Translations under genes and position numbers: made by a program | Shown here: positions 8,318 through 15,237 of the stretch, one piece after another | Numbering within the stretch: the stretch's first letter is position 1 | Layout: every line of letters begins with the position of its first letter | Origin: an uncultured Lachnotalea sp. | GTDB lineage: Bacteria; Bacillota; Clostridia; Lachnospirales; Lachnospiraceae | Direction of reading: 5' to 3' | Assembly (NCBI GenBank): GCA_947066815.1 | Contig: CAMSZT010000024.1 | Span: 1-49,705 of the forward strand | DNA length: 49,705 bases | Notes under the pieces: model-generated | Seen by the model: the letters and a program-made list of their open reading frames with translations, nothing else | Databases searched by the model: none | Told to the model about the DNA's origin: nothing

Positions 8318-8597
8318 GTCATATGTTTGAAGGGGATGGCATGAAGCTTCGGAGCGGTATACAGGATTCTTATGCAGACATCAGAATGCGAAAGTGCTGT
8401 TTTTGGAGGCGGCAGTCGGATCTAATACGCCGACAATCGTAAAATACAGCTTTTGGCGCATGACTCATGAATGAAAAGATGCAGTTTATGTCTGCCTGAA
8501 CGATGGAGAGGCATATGCGCCTGATGAAATAAAAAAGAAATCTATTTGTATCAATGGAGGCATCGGAGAAATTTTGTATCAGCTTAAAAGCGTCTGA
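8318..8597 (+). pseudogene. Decayed 3' fragment of a SIR2-family NAD-dependent deacylase gene
   Basis: From 8337 to the TGA at 8595-8597 one frame reads as the C-terminal part of a SIR2-like deacylase: WHEASERYTGFL, then VLFLEAAVGSNTPTIVKY, then SICINGGIGEIL. An in-frame TGA at 8472-8474 interrupts it, and the few residues just before 8337 (MFEGDG) continue only in another frame, indicating a frameshift. The catalytic core and zinc-binding cysteines that should lie upstream are absent because yfcE occupies that space. The identification rests on motif memory of the family, not on an alignment. Confidence 0.7.
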
Positions 8598-8671
8598 TGC
8601 ATGACTGGGATTATCTGCCGAGTGCTTAAAATACAACGGAAAAATATTTTGTGATGCTTTTTCGGCTTTTA

Positions 8672-8700
8672 TTGAAAAATCCTTCCGTCCGTGATACATT
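8672..8700 (+). promoter_or_regulatory. Sigma-A promoter for the CmpB-like gene
   Basis: TTGAAA (8672-8677), 17-base spacer, TACATT (8695-8700), about 33 bp before the chosen ATG at 8733. Confidence 0.6.
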
Positions 8701-8732
8701 ATAAGGAAGAGAAAGATTGCGAGGAAAGATCG

Positions 8733-9395
8733 ATGAAAGTGTTAACGAAGGGAACTGTGAGGCGGAGCAGCGTCGGAAAGGAAAGAAAGACGCTGCTGCT
8801 CTGCGGCCAGGATGTCTACGTGCTGGGGATGATGATCGCGCTGATCTCCTTTCTGGGCTTTCTGGTGGAGAACCTATGGCTGGCTCTCACGAAGGGGTAT
8901 ATCAACAACCGGAATATGAACGCCCCCTTCCTCGTGGGCTACGGGATGCTGGTGGTGGCCATGTATTTCCTGTTCGGGACGCCGGATGAGATGAACCTGC
9001 CGAAGCGGATGAGAAAAAGAGCGACCACCAGATACAGACGCTACGCCCTGTATTTCCTGGGAGCCATGCTGTTTGTCTGCATCGGGGAGATCGTCCTGGG
9101 CGTGGTGGTGGAGGGGATGTGCGGCATCGAATACTGGAATTACTCGGGAATCCCGTTACATATCACCAAATATACCTCCATCCCCACCAGCGCGGCCTTC
9201 GCCTCCATGATCACCCTGTTCATGGGGAGGTTCTTCCAGCCAATCCTGCGTTTCTTGTCCAGGCTGGATTACCGCATCCTGCGGGTGGTGAGCGTGACCC
9301 TCTGTGTGATCATGCTGTGGGATTTCCTGCTCAGCTTCGGGGTCATGATCCGTAAAAAAGACTTTTACCGGAAATGGAAGATCCTCCTGCGGTAG
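8733..9395 (+). CDS. Putative ABC-transporter type IV membrane protein (CmpB family)
   Basis: A 220-aa polytopic membrane protein. About five hydrophobic segments are visible, beginning with VYVLGMMIALISFLGFLVE, and conserved-looking polar features GYINNRNMNAPFLVGYG and WNYSGIPLHI match the CmpB-like family (putative ABC-transporter type IV), a membrane family of unknown function common in Clostridia. No ATPase gene is adjacent, so a transport role is not supported by context. The ATG at 8733 is preferred over one 42 bases upstream because GAGGAAAG precedes it. Confidence 0.72.
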   Translation: MKVLTKGTVRRSSVGKERKTLLLCGQDVYVLGMMIALISFLGFLVENLWLALTKGYINNRNMNAPFLVGYGMLVVAMYFLFGTPDEMNLPKRMRKRATTRYRRYALYFLGAMLFVCIGEIVLGVVVEGMCGIEYWNYSGIPLHITKYTSIPTSAAFASMITLFMGRFFQPILRFLSRLDYRILRVVSVTLCVIMLWDFLLSFGVMIRKKDFYRKWKILLR

Positions 9396-9411
9396 GCCCG
9401 CGGCTGCGGGC
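9396..9411 (+). terminator. Short GC hairpin after the CmpB-like gene
   Basis: GCCCGC and GCGGGC form a perfect 6-bp stem with a four-base loop directly after the stop codon. There is no T run, so termination is uncertain. Confidence 0.35.
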
Positions 9412-9444
9412 TCTGCCGGAGGAGAGAGGGGAGATCGCCGGAAT

Positions 9445-9469
9445 TAAGGAAACGCTTTGATCGGCGTTT
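9445..9469 (-). repeat. 25-base dispersed hairpin repeat, copy 2
   Basis: Identical over 25 bases to 3778-3802. Here it lies just beyond the stop codon of the minus-strand RACo gene, and its stem (GGAAACGC with GCGTTTCC) is uninterrupted and can extend by a few pairs. On the minus strand it is followed by TTAATTCC, so it could act as a weak terminator. Confidence 0.75.
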
Positions 9470-9471
9470 CC

Positions 9472-11253
9472 CTAAAAGTTGAGATGGGAGAGATACGCGT
9501 CCTGGAAGCCGGGAAGGGTGGCCAGTTCCAGGAACCTTGTATCTCTGGCGAGCCTTTCGGCAGCCTCCAGGGCGCCGCAGGCGAGGGCAGCCAGCTTGGC
9601 GCCCTCCCCTGCGGCGTTTCCGATCCCCTGGATCCGGTCCAGAAGGACGGGAGGGATCAGACCAATGCGGCAGGCGCTTTTGGGGGAGAGATAATTTCCG
9701 AAGGCCCCGGCCAGGAGGACCGACCGGATGTCGGAGGGGGAAACGCCCATGGCTTCGCAGAGGGACTCGATCCCTGCGGCGATGGCGGACTTGGCAAGCT
9801 GCACTTCCCGGACATCCTTCTGGGTCAGGAAGACGCCGTCCGGGTCGTCTGTCAAAAGAAAGGCGGTGATCCCGTCTTTTTTTGTGAACCGGTGTCCGTA
9901 GAGGGCTGCCGTGTGCTCCGGCCATTTGGAGGACGGGTTCATGCGGCCCCGGGGGGAGAGGATCTTAAGCTCCAGAAGGCAGCAGATCAGGTCGATGAGG
10001 CCGGAGCCGCAGATGCCGGCCGGAGGGAGACCTCCGATGGTGGTGATATGCAGCTCTCCGTTTTCCAGGAAAGCGCGGTCGACGGCTCCGGCGGCCCCCC
10101 GCATGCCGCAGCGGATCCTGGCACCCTCGAAGGCGGGGCCGGCAGATGTGGAACAGGTGTAGCGGACGTCGCCCTTGGCGAGGACCAGCTCGCCGTTGGT
10201 ACCAATGTCCAGGATCAGAGTCAGCTCCCGCAGGGCGGACTCTTCCAGAGAGAGGAGCACACCCACCGTATCCCCGCCCACGAAGCCGGCAACGGAAGGG
10301 AAGACGGCGGCCTGGGCCTCCGGATGGATCGGAAGCCCGAGAGAGGCGGCGGGAAGGAGCTGCAGTTCGTCCACCGTGGCCGTGTAGGGGGCGCAGAGCA
10401 GGGATTCCGGGGAAACGCCCAGATACAGATGCTGCATACAGGTATTTCCGACAATGGCGGCAAAACAGATATCCTCCGAGGCGATCCCGGCTTTTTCGCA
10501 GTTTTCCTCTGTCAGGGAACGGAGTGCGGCGCGGATCCGGGCGGTCAGCTTTCCGTCCCCGTGGGAAACATCGTATTCGCTGCGGCTGATCACGTCGCCG
10601 CCGTAGGCGGTCTGGGGATTCAACACACTGCTGACACTTACCTGACGCCCCGTCTTTCCGTTCAGCAGATAGGAGACCACGGTGGTGGTGCCGATGTCGA
10701 AGGCCAGCACATAAACCGGGGCGTCCTCCCGCCGGATGGAGAGCAGCCGATCCCCGCAGAGCACAAAATTTCCGCGGCGGCCGAACTCCTCCAGCCTGCG
10801 GTGGAGGGAGGCGGCCACGGAGAGGGGGATCTCCGTCTGTGTTCCGAGCGCCTGCCGGACACACTGGCATTCCGACAGGGCTTCGCCTATGGGGCAGGCC
10901 GGGATCCGGGCGTTTACGGTCCGGATCAGGGGTTCCCGGAACCGTTTTTTCATGCCGTCTAAAAAGACGGTTTCCGGGTCTGTCCCGCTGTCCCTGCCGG
11001 TTTCCAGGATCCTGCTCCCCTCGGAGGCGCCCGGAAGGCGGATGGTCAGATCCTCTGTGACCGGAAACGAGCAGGCGGGATGGATGCCGGGAAGTTTGCC
11101 GTTTAGTACGGAAACCTTGCATTTTCCGCATTTTCCGTGACCGCCGCAGGGGGCGTCAATGGGAAAGGAGGCGGCACGGACGGCGTCGATCAGCAGCGTC
11201 CCTTTCGCAACCGTTATGGTAATCTGGTGTCCGTAAAATGAAATGACAGGCAT
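9472..11253 (-). CDS. RACo-type ATP-dependent reductive activator of corrinoid proteins (ASKHA, 2Fe-2S)
   Basis: A 593-aa protein. Residues 1-95 are a plant-type [2Fe-2S] ferredoxin domain with ligands C36, C42, C45 and C61 (PCGGHGKCGKC, then PAC). A linker is followed by an ASKHA ATPase domain with phosphate-1 motif LAFDIGTTTVVSYLL, LILDIGTNGELVLAK and SVLLAGAFGNYL near the C-terminus. RACo proteins use ATP to drive electron transfer to inactive Co(II) corrinoid, restoring Co(I). It is last in a minus-strand operon with a GntR regulator, a corrinoid protein and a DUF1638 protein. ATG at 11253 is preceded by CAGGAGG. Frame remains open upstream but without family similarity. Confidence 0.92.
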   Translation of the reverse strand: MPVISFYGHQITITVAKGTLLIDAVRAASFPIDAPCGGHGKCGKCKVSVLNGKLPGIHPACSFPVTEDLTIRLPGASEGSRILETGRDSGTDPETVFLDGMKKRFREPLIRTVNARIPACPIGEALSECQCVRQALGTQTEIPLSVAASLHRRLEEFGRRGNFVLCGDRLLSIRREDAPVYVLAFDIGTTTVVSYLLNGKTGRQVSVSSVLNPQTAYGGDVISRSEYDVSHGDGKLTARIRAALRSLTEENCEKAGIASEDICFAAIVGNTCMQHLYLGVSPESLLCAPYTATVDELQLLPAASLGLPIHPEAQAAVFPSVAGFVGGDTVGVLLSLEESALRELTLILDIGTNGELVLAKGDVRYTCSTSAGPAFEGARIRCGMRGAAGAVDRAFLENGELHITTIGGLPPAGICGSGLIDLICCLLELKILSPRGRMNPSSKWPEHTAALYGHRFTKKDGITAFLLTDDPDGVFLTQKDVREVQLAKSAIAAGIESLCEAMGVSPSDIRSVLLAGAFGNYLSPKSACRIGLIPPVLLDRIQGIGNAAGEGAKLAALACGALEAAERLARDTRFLELATLPGFQDAYLSHLNF

Positions 11254-11269
11254 GGGAGAACCTCCTGGT

Positions 11270-11992
11270 TTAAAGAGAATTTTTTTGTACATAGCCGGAG
11301 ACGCCGCGAAGTTCCCCGTAAGGGGCGGCCAGGTAGTGCTTGCTGTAGCCGATCCGGTCTCCGGCCTGGGTGATGTAGATCCGCTTGAGTAGCAGGAGCG
11401 GAGCATCCTTTTCGCAGTCCAAAAGCGGCAGAAGCTCCTCCGGGGCCGTGACGGCCTGAACTTTAAGCTCCGTATAATAGCTGAAAGAGGTGGTCTTGGC
11501 GTTGGCGGCTTCCGGAAAGACGGCAAAATCGATCTCGTCCTCGATGGAGGGAAGCCCTTTGGAGTAGGGGACGTATTTGATCTCCAGGCCAAACTGCCTC
11601 TCCTTCAGGTAATTGGCCCGGTAGAAGGCGATGACCAATTTATCTCCGGCAAGCTCCAGGGCCTTTCGGACCTCCTCGGAGGGCCGAAGGATCCGGATAT
11701 CCTTAAAATGGACCTCCCCGTCCAGGATATTCTGGGGAAAGGTCAGTGTGAATTCATTGTGCTGCGGTTTTTGGACAAAATAGCCGCGGCGGGGGAGGGA
11801 ATAGACCAGGCCCTCCTGTTCTAGCTGTTTCAGGCCCTTCCGCACGGTCTCACGGGAGGTGCAGTACCTGGCGCACAGTTCGTTTTCCGAGGGAAGGATA
11901 TGGCCGGGGGCCAGAAAACCGTCTACGATCTGATCCCGAAGCTCAGAAAAGATCGTGACGTAGACGGGGATATTGTTTGAGCTGGATTTCAT
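11270..11992 (-). CDS. GntR-family (HutC/UTRA) transcriptional regulator
   Basis: A 240-aa repressor-type regulator. Residues 8-75 are a GntR winged helix (LRDQIVDGFLAPGHILPSE, then SRETVRKGLKQLEQEGLVY and RRGYFV). Residues of about 95-235 are a UTRA ligand-binding domain. It overlaps the corrinoid-protein gene upstream by four bases, and the RACo gene starts 17 bp after it, so it is inside the operon it probably controls. The perfect palindrome at 13335-13348 is the best operator candidate. The ligand is plausibly the methylated substrate or its product, which is inference only. Confidence 0.9.
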   Translation of the reverse strand: MKSSSNNIPVYVTIFSELRDQIVDGFLAPGHILPSENELCARYCTSRETVRKGLKQLEQEGLVYSLPRRGYFVQKPQHNEFTLTFPQNILDGEVHFKDIRILRPSEEVRKALELAGDKLVIAFYRANYLKERQFGLEIKYVPYSKGLPSIEDEIDFAVFPEAANAKTTSFSYYTELKVQAVTAPEELLPLLDCEKDAPLLLLKRIYITQAGDRIGYSKHYLAAPYGELRGVSGYVQKNSL

Positions 11993-12642
11993 GAGCGCCT
12001 CCGGCTGATATATTCGTTGCAGAGATTTAGAGTGTCAATGGAATCGGAGGCGACGGCATCGGCGTCCATCCGGGAGAGGATGGAAGGGTCGACACAGCCT
12101 CCGCCCAGAAGGATGAAGACCCGGTCCCGGAGTCCGGCGGCCCGGATCGCCTCGATGGTCTCCTTCATCGACTCTCTGGCAAAATGCATCATGCCGCTCA
12201 TGAGGACCAGCGCCGGCGAATATGAAAAGATCGCTTCGACAAAAGCCCGGGGCTTCACATTGCTCCCAAGATCGATGACGTCAAAGCCGTCGGCGGAGAG
12301 CAGTCCGGCGACGATATCTTTCCCGATATTGTGGATGTCTTTTTCTACGACACCGATGAGGATGGGACCCTTATGGGCCGTTTCCGGGGTCCGGCGGCTG
12401 TCTGTCAGAAGGCTCAGGGACAGATGGCAGAGCATGCCGGAATAGATCAGGTCGGCGATGAAATACTCCCCCTTTTCGAACAGATTCTTTACGTGTTCAA
12501 GTCCCTGGCTTAAACAGCAGTGGATCTCTCTGGAAGCGCATCCTTTTTTGATCAGGGTATCCGTGAAAAAACGGACCCTGCCGTCATCCAGACGGGTAAT
12601 GGCGTCAATGAGGCCGTCTCTGGCCGTTTCTGTATCTGGCAT
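11989..12642 (-). CDS. Corrinoid (B12-binding) methyl-carrier protein, MtbC/MtgC-like paralogue
   Basis: A 217-aa cytoplasmic corrinoid protein. The N-terminal helical cap (about residues 1-88) precedes a Rossmann B12-binding domain with the cobalt-ligand motif DIHNIG, His104 being the lower axial ligand. It shows 'VIDLGSNV' and 'LLGGG' typical of the fold. Such proteins accept a methyl group from a substrate-specific methyltransferase and pass it to a second one. It is more diverged than the plus-strand corrinoid protein (14572-15219) and no methyltransferase is encoded next to it on its own strand. The DUF1638 gene is 18 bp upstream. Confidence 0.88.
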   Translation of the reverse strand: MPDTETARDGLIDAITRLDDGRVRFFTDTLIKKGCASREIHCCLSQGLEHVKNLFEKGEYFIADLIYSGMLCHLSLSLLTDSRRTPETAHKGPILIGVVEKDIHNIGKDIVAGLLSADGFDVIDLGSNVKPRAFVEAIFSYSPALVLMSGMMHFARESMKETIEAIRAAGLRDRVFILLGGGCVDPSILSRMDADAVASDSIDTLNLCNEYISRRRS

Positions 12643-12660
12643 ATCCGAAATCCTTTCGTG

Positions 12661-13317
12661 TTAATATGTGACCGCAAGGTCTGCGCCGGTGACCGTCTCT
12701 CCCGGCCGGACGACGAGGAATCGCGCCGGATCCCAGGGCCCCGTGAGCAGTGCACGGAAGTAGTCCGGGGAAACGGGCAGAACCTTGAGATCCAGGGAAA
12801 AGGCGTCGGCGATCTGTTTTGCCCCGGGGAGAGTTCCATCAAGGTCATAGCAGCCGGTATCCAGGAGGGCGATCCGGCGGTAATGGGCGAAGAGGACCTG
12901 GAAGATTTGCCTGGTCTTCGCCTCCCCGTATTTTTCCAGGGAGCGCCGGTATTCCCTCCAGATATTGGTCTCTCCCTTAAGCCACCCCTCCGTCAGAAAA
13001 TAAGAATCGTTCCAGAGAAGCTTTTTCCTGCAGCTTCCGAAGAGAAACGAAACGCAGTCGTCCACCCGGGGGAAGACAAGCTCTGCCTTCCCGGCCGTAA
13101 GGCCGCAGACAGCATTGCCGCAGAAGCCGGTGGCAAACAGGATCCGGCCATAGTCAGGAGAGGCATCGATCCGCTCCTGGAGGGTCTGGTTCAGTTTCTT
13201 TTTTACGTTATGCAGGCCGGCCTCGATCCAGGAAATGTCATACCGGAGGGAACACGCCTCCATGGCCGCGAGAAGCTCGTTTTCCGTCGTTCGGCATCCG
13301 ATCACCAGTGTATCCAA
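12661..13317 (-). CDS. DUF1638 protein
   Basis: A 218-aa protein starting MDTLVIGCRTTENELLAA. It has the DUF1638 features I can recognise: an early GC motif, an Asn/Cys-rich GFCGNAVCGL loop, PRVDDCVSFLFGS, and LLDTGCYDL. The conserved cysteines and histidine suggest metal or corrinoid contact. DUF1638 genes are regularly found beside corrinoid methyltransferase genes in anaerobes, but no reaction is proven to my knowledge. It is the first gene of the minus-strand operon, downstream of a strong promoter and the palindrome at 13335-13348. Confidence 0.82.
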   Translation of the reverse strand: MDTLVIGCRTTENELLAAMEACSLRYDISWIEAGLHNVKKKLNQTLQERIDASPDYGRILFATGFCGNAVCGLTAGKAELVFPRVDDCVSFLFGSCRKKLLWNDSYFLTEGWLKGETNIWREYRRSLEKYGEAKTRQIFQVLFAHYRRIALLDTGCYDLDGTLPGAKQIADAFSLDLKVLPVSPDYFRALLTGPWDPARFLVVRPGETVTGADLAVTY

Positions 13318-13334
13318 TCCGGTCCCCTCCTGAA

Positions 13335-13348
13335 CATTTGATCAAATG
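13335..13348. promoter_or_regulatory. Perfect 14-bp palindrome, candidate GntR operator
   Basis: CATTTGATCAAATG reads the same on both strands. It lies about 20 bp downstream of the minus-strand -10 box, between the transcription start and the DUF1638 gene, where a bound repressor would block that operon, and about 75 bp from the plus-strand promoter. The GntR/UTRA gene in the same operon is the natural candidate ligand. Confidence 0.6.
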
Positions 13349-13366
13349 GTTTATAACTCTGGTACC

Positions 13367-13395
13367 ATCATATCGGGATTCCGGGAAGAAGTCAA
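13367..13395 (-). promoter_or_regulatory. Sigma-A promoter of the minus-strand corrinoid operon
   Basis: On the minus strand TTGACT (13390-13395), 17-base spacer and TATGAT (13367-13372). It drives the DUF1638, corrinoid protein, GntR and RACo genes. Confidence 0.82.
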
Positions 13396-13424
13396 GAAAA
13401 GGATACCTTAAGATATGATTCTGG

Positions 13425-13453
13425 TTGACAAGCACAGGCATCTTGTCTATACT
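13425..13453 (+). promoter_or_regulatory. Sigma-A promoter of the plus-strand methyltransferase operon
   Basis: TTGACA (13425-13430), 17-base spacer, TATACT (13448-13453). The two divergent promoters are back to back with 29 bp between their -35 boxes, so a single regulator could act on both. Confidence 0.85.
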
Positions 13454-13525
13454 AGATTGTGTGAGCAAAAGTACAATCTGCGGAGACAGTTCCGCGGAAA
13501 AAATGGATGGGAGGATGAGGGAAAA

Positions 13526-14338
13526 GTGATTATCATTGGTGAGAAGATCAACGGTGCGATCCCTTCTGTGAAGCAGGCCATTGCCGAGAGAGACGCGGAC
13601 CTGATCAGGCAGAGAGCCGTCATGCAGGCGGAAGCGGGAGCCCACTTTATCGACTGTGCGGCCAGCACGGCGCCGGAGCTTGAGTACGACGCGATGGTGT
13701 GGCTGATCGGGCTGATCCAGGATGCGGCCGACACGCCGATCTGCATCGACAGCCCCAACGCGAAACTTCTGGCCAGGCTGATCGAGGAAGGGCACCTGAA
13801 ACGGCCGGGTATGGTCAATTCCGTCAATGAGGAAGGCGACAAGTGTGAGACGATCTTTCCGCTGATTGCCGGCACGGAATGGAACGTGGTGGGACTTACC
13901 TGCGACAGGGAGGGGATCCCTTCCCAGGTGGAGAAGAAACTGGATATCGCGAAGCGGATCATTGACAAGGCGGTGAAATACGGGGTGGCCTTAGATCATC
14001 TGCACATCGACCCCTGTGTCATGGCTCTTTCCACGATGCCGTCGGCCATGAAGGATTTTGAAGCATGCATCGAGGGGATCCACGCCTACGCGCCGGAGGT
14101 GAAGGTGACGGGGGCGATCTCCAATGTGAGTTTTGAGATGCCTGCCAGGAAATATATCAATTCCAACTGTATGGCCTATGCGATCCGGGCGGGGCTCAAT
14201 TCCGCCATCATGGATCCCTGCAACGTGGATATCATGAGCACGATCTATGCCTGCGAGGCACTCTGCATGCTGGATAAGGGCGGCAGGAAATATAACCGCG
14301 CTTACCGGAAGGGCCTGATCGGCGCCAAAAAAAAATAA
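13526..14338 (+). CDS. Methyltetrahydrofolate:corrinoid methyltransferase, MtgA/MtvA-like
   Basis: A 270-aa pterin-binding TIM-barrel protein. The N-terminus IIIGEKINGAIPSVKQAI, then GAHFIDCAAS and ICIDSPNAKLL are the pterin-binding signatures shared with AcsE, MetH and MtrH/MtgA. It moves a methyl group between a corrinoid protein and tetrahydrofolate. In this context the direction is likely from methyl-Co(III) to tetrahydrofolate. The GTG at 13526 is chosen because family members start at the (M/V)IIIGEKING motif and GAGGATGAGGG lies just upstream. The frame is open further upstream, back past the promoter, so that part is not coding. Confidence 0.88.
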   Translation: MIIIGEKINGAIPSVKQAIAERDADLIRQRAVMQAEAGAHFIDCAASTAPELEYDAMVWLIGLIQDAADTPICIDSPNAKLLARLIEEGHLKRPGMVNSVNEEGDKCETIFPLIAGTEWNVVGLTCDREGIPSQVEKKLDIAKRIIDKAVKYGVALDHLHIDPCVMALSTMPSAMKDFEACIEGIHAYAPEVKVTGAISNVSFEMPARKYINSNCMAYAIRAGLNSAIMDPCNVDIMSTIYACEALCMLDKGGRKYNRAYRKGLIGAKKK

Positions 14339-14571
14339 GTAATTGCGGATATCCTGTCGATATGTCCGTCCAAAGCCTGCAGCGCCAACCGTTCCGGCAA
14401 GCCCAGAACCGCAGAAGCCACTCGGGATCCGTCCCTCCTGCCTTCCCTGGTCTTACATCCACGGCGCAGAGGGCTTTTCCCGGAAATATTGTCAGAATAT
14501 CCGACAAGTTTTTGAGATTCTCACAATCTCACATTGCGCAATTATCTAAAAATGATCAAGGAGGAAGAAAC
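14339..14571 (+). other. 233-bp gap holding a degenerate inverted-repeat element
   Basis: The gap between the methyltransferase and corrinoid genes has no gene of its own. TAATTGCG at 14340-14347 near the left end is the inverse of CGCAATTA at 14537-14544 near the right end, and an internal imperfect dyad at 14490-14508 (TTGTC...GACAA) resembles the loop of the hairpin at 47025-47091. The Shine-Dalgarno AAGGAGGAA for the next gene is at the right edge. No obvious promoter is seen. Confidence 0.5.
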
Positions 14572-15219
14572 ATGATTGATTTTGGAGCATTGACAGAAGC
14601 CGTAGGCGATCTGGACGAGGACGTGATGGTCGAGATCCTGGAAAAGGTGATGGATGAGGGGGGCAGCGAGGCTCAGGCGGCCCTTGACGCCTGCCAGAAG
14701 GGCATGGACACGGTGGGCTCTCTGTTTGAAGAGGGAGAGTATTTTGTGGGCGACCTGATCTATGCGGGCGAGCTGATGACGAAGGCCGTGGAGATCTTAA
14801 AGGACGGCCTGGTGAGCGGCGACGGTTCCGGCGAGACAAAAACGAGGATGATCCTCTGTACCGTCAAGGATGACCTTCACGACATCGGCAAGAATATCGT
14901 GCGCTCCATGCTGGAGGCGGCGGGGTTTGACGTGCTGGATCTGGGGATCGACGTTCCGGCGGAGAAGATCATCGAGACGGCAAAGGCGGAGGACATCCAC
15001 ATCATCGGCCTTTCGGGCGTGCTGACCCTGGCCATTGATTCCATGAAAAATACCATTGACGCCATGAAGGATGCGGGGATCCGCGATCAGGTGAAGGTCG
15101 TGATCGGAGGCGCGCCGGTTAATGCGGACGTGTGCGTGCAGACGGGGGCAGACGCATGGGCCAGCAGCCCGCAGACTACCATCGACCATTGCAAGTCCTG
15201 GGCGGCAGCGATGGCATAG
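14572..15219 (+). CDS. Corrinoid methyl-carrier protein, MtgC/MttC-like
   Basis: A 215-aa corrinoid protein. A helical cap (about residues 1-88) is followed by a B12-binding domain with the axial-ligand motif DLHDIG (His103), then VLDLGIDVPAEKI and VIGGAPV. It carries the methyl group from the MttB-family enzyme encoded downstream to the MtgA-like enzyme encoded upstream. AGGAGGAAGAAAC precedes the ATG at 14572; the frame is open upstream but that segment is a non-coding repeat-like region. The match to family length is good. Confidence 0.93.
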   Translation: MIDFGALTEAVGDLDEDVMVEILEKVMDEGGSEAQAALDACQKGMDTVGSLFEEGEYFVGDLIYAGELMTKAVEILKDGLVSGDGSGETKTRMILCTVKDDLHDIGKNIVRSMLEAAGFDVLDLGIDVPAEKIIETAKAEDIHIIGLSGVLTLAIDSMKNTIDAMKDAGIRDQVKVVIGGAPVNADVCVQTGADAWASSPQTTIDHCKSWAAAMA

Positions 15220-15237
15220 GAATTGGGGAGGACCATA

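Noticed and set aside
11254-11592. N-terminal extension of the RACo protein
   Set aside because: The extension lies antisense-like in the frame over the GntR gene, is rich in Pro/Ser/Arg, and the ferredoxin domain starts at the ATG with a clear Shine-Dalgarno.
13415-13525. Upstream in-frame extension of the MtgA-like gene
   Set aside because: It would run through the -35 and -10 promoter boxes and precedes the conserved N-terminus; the GTG at 13526 has the ribosome-binding site.
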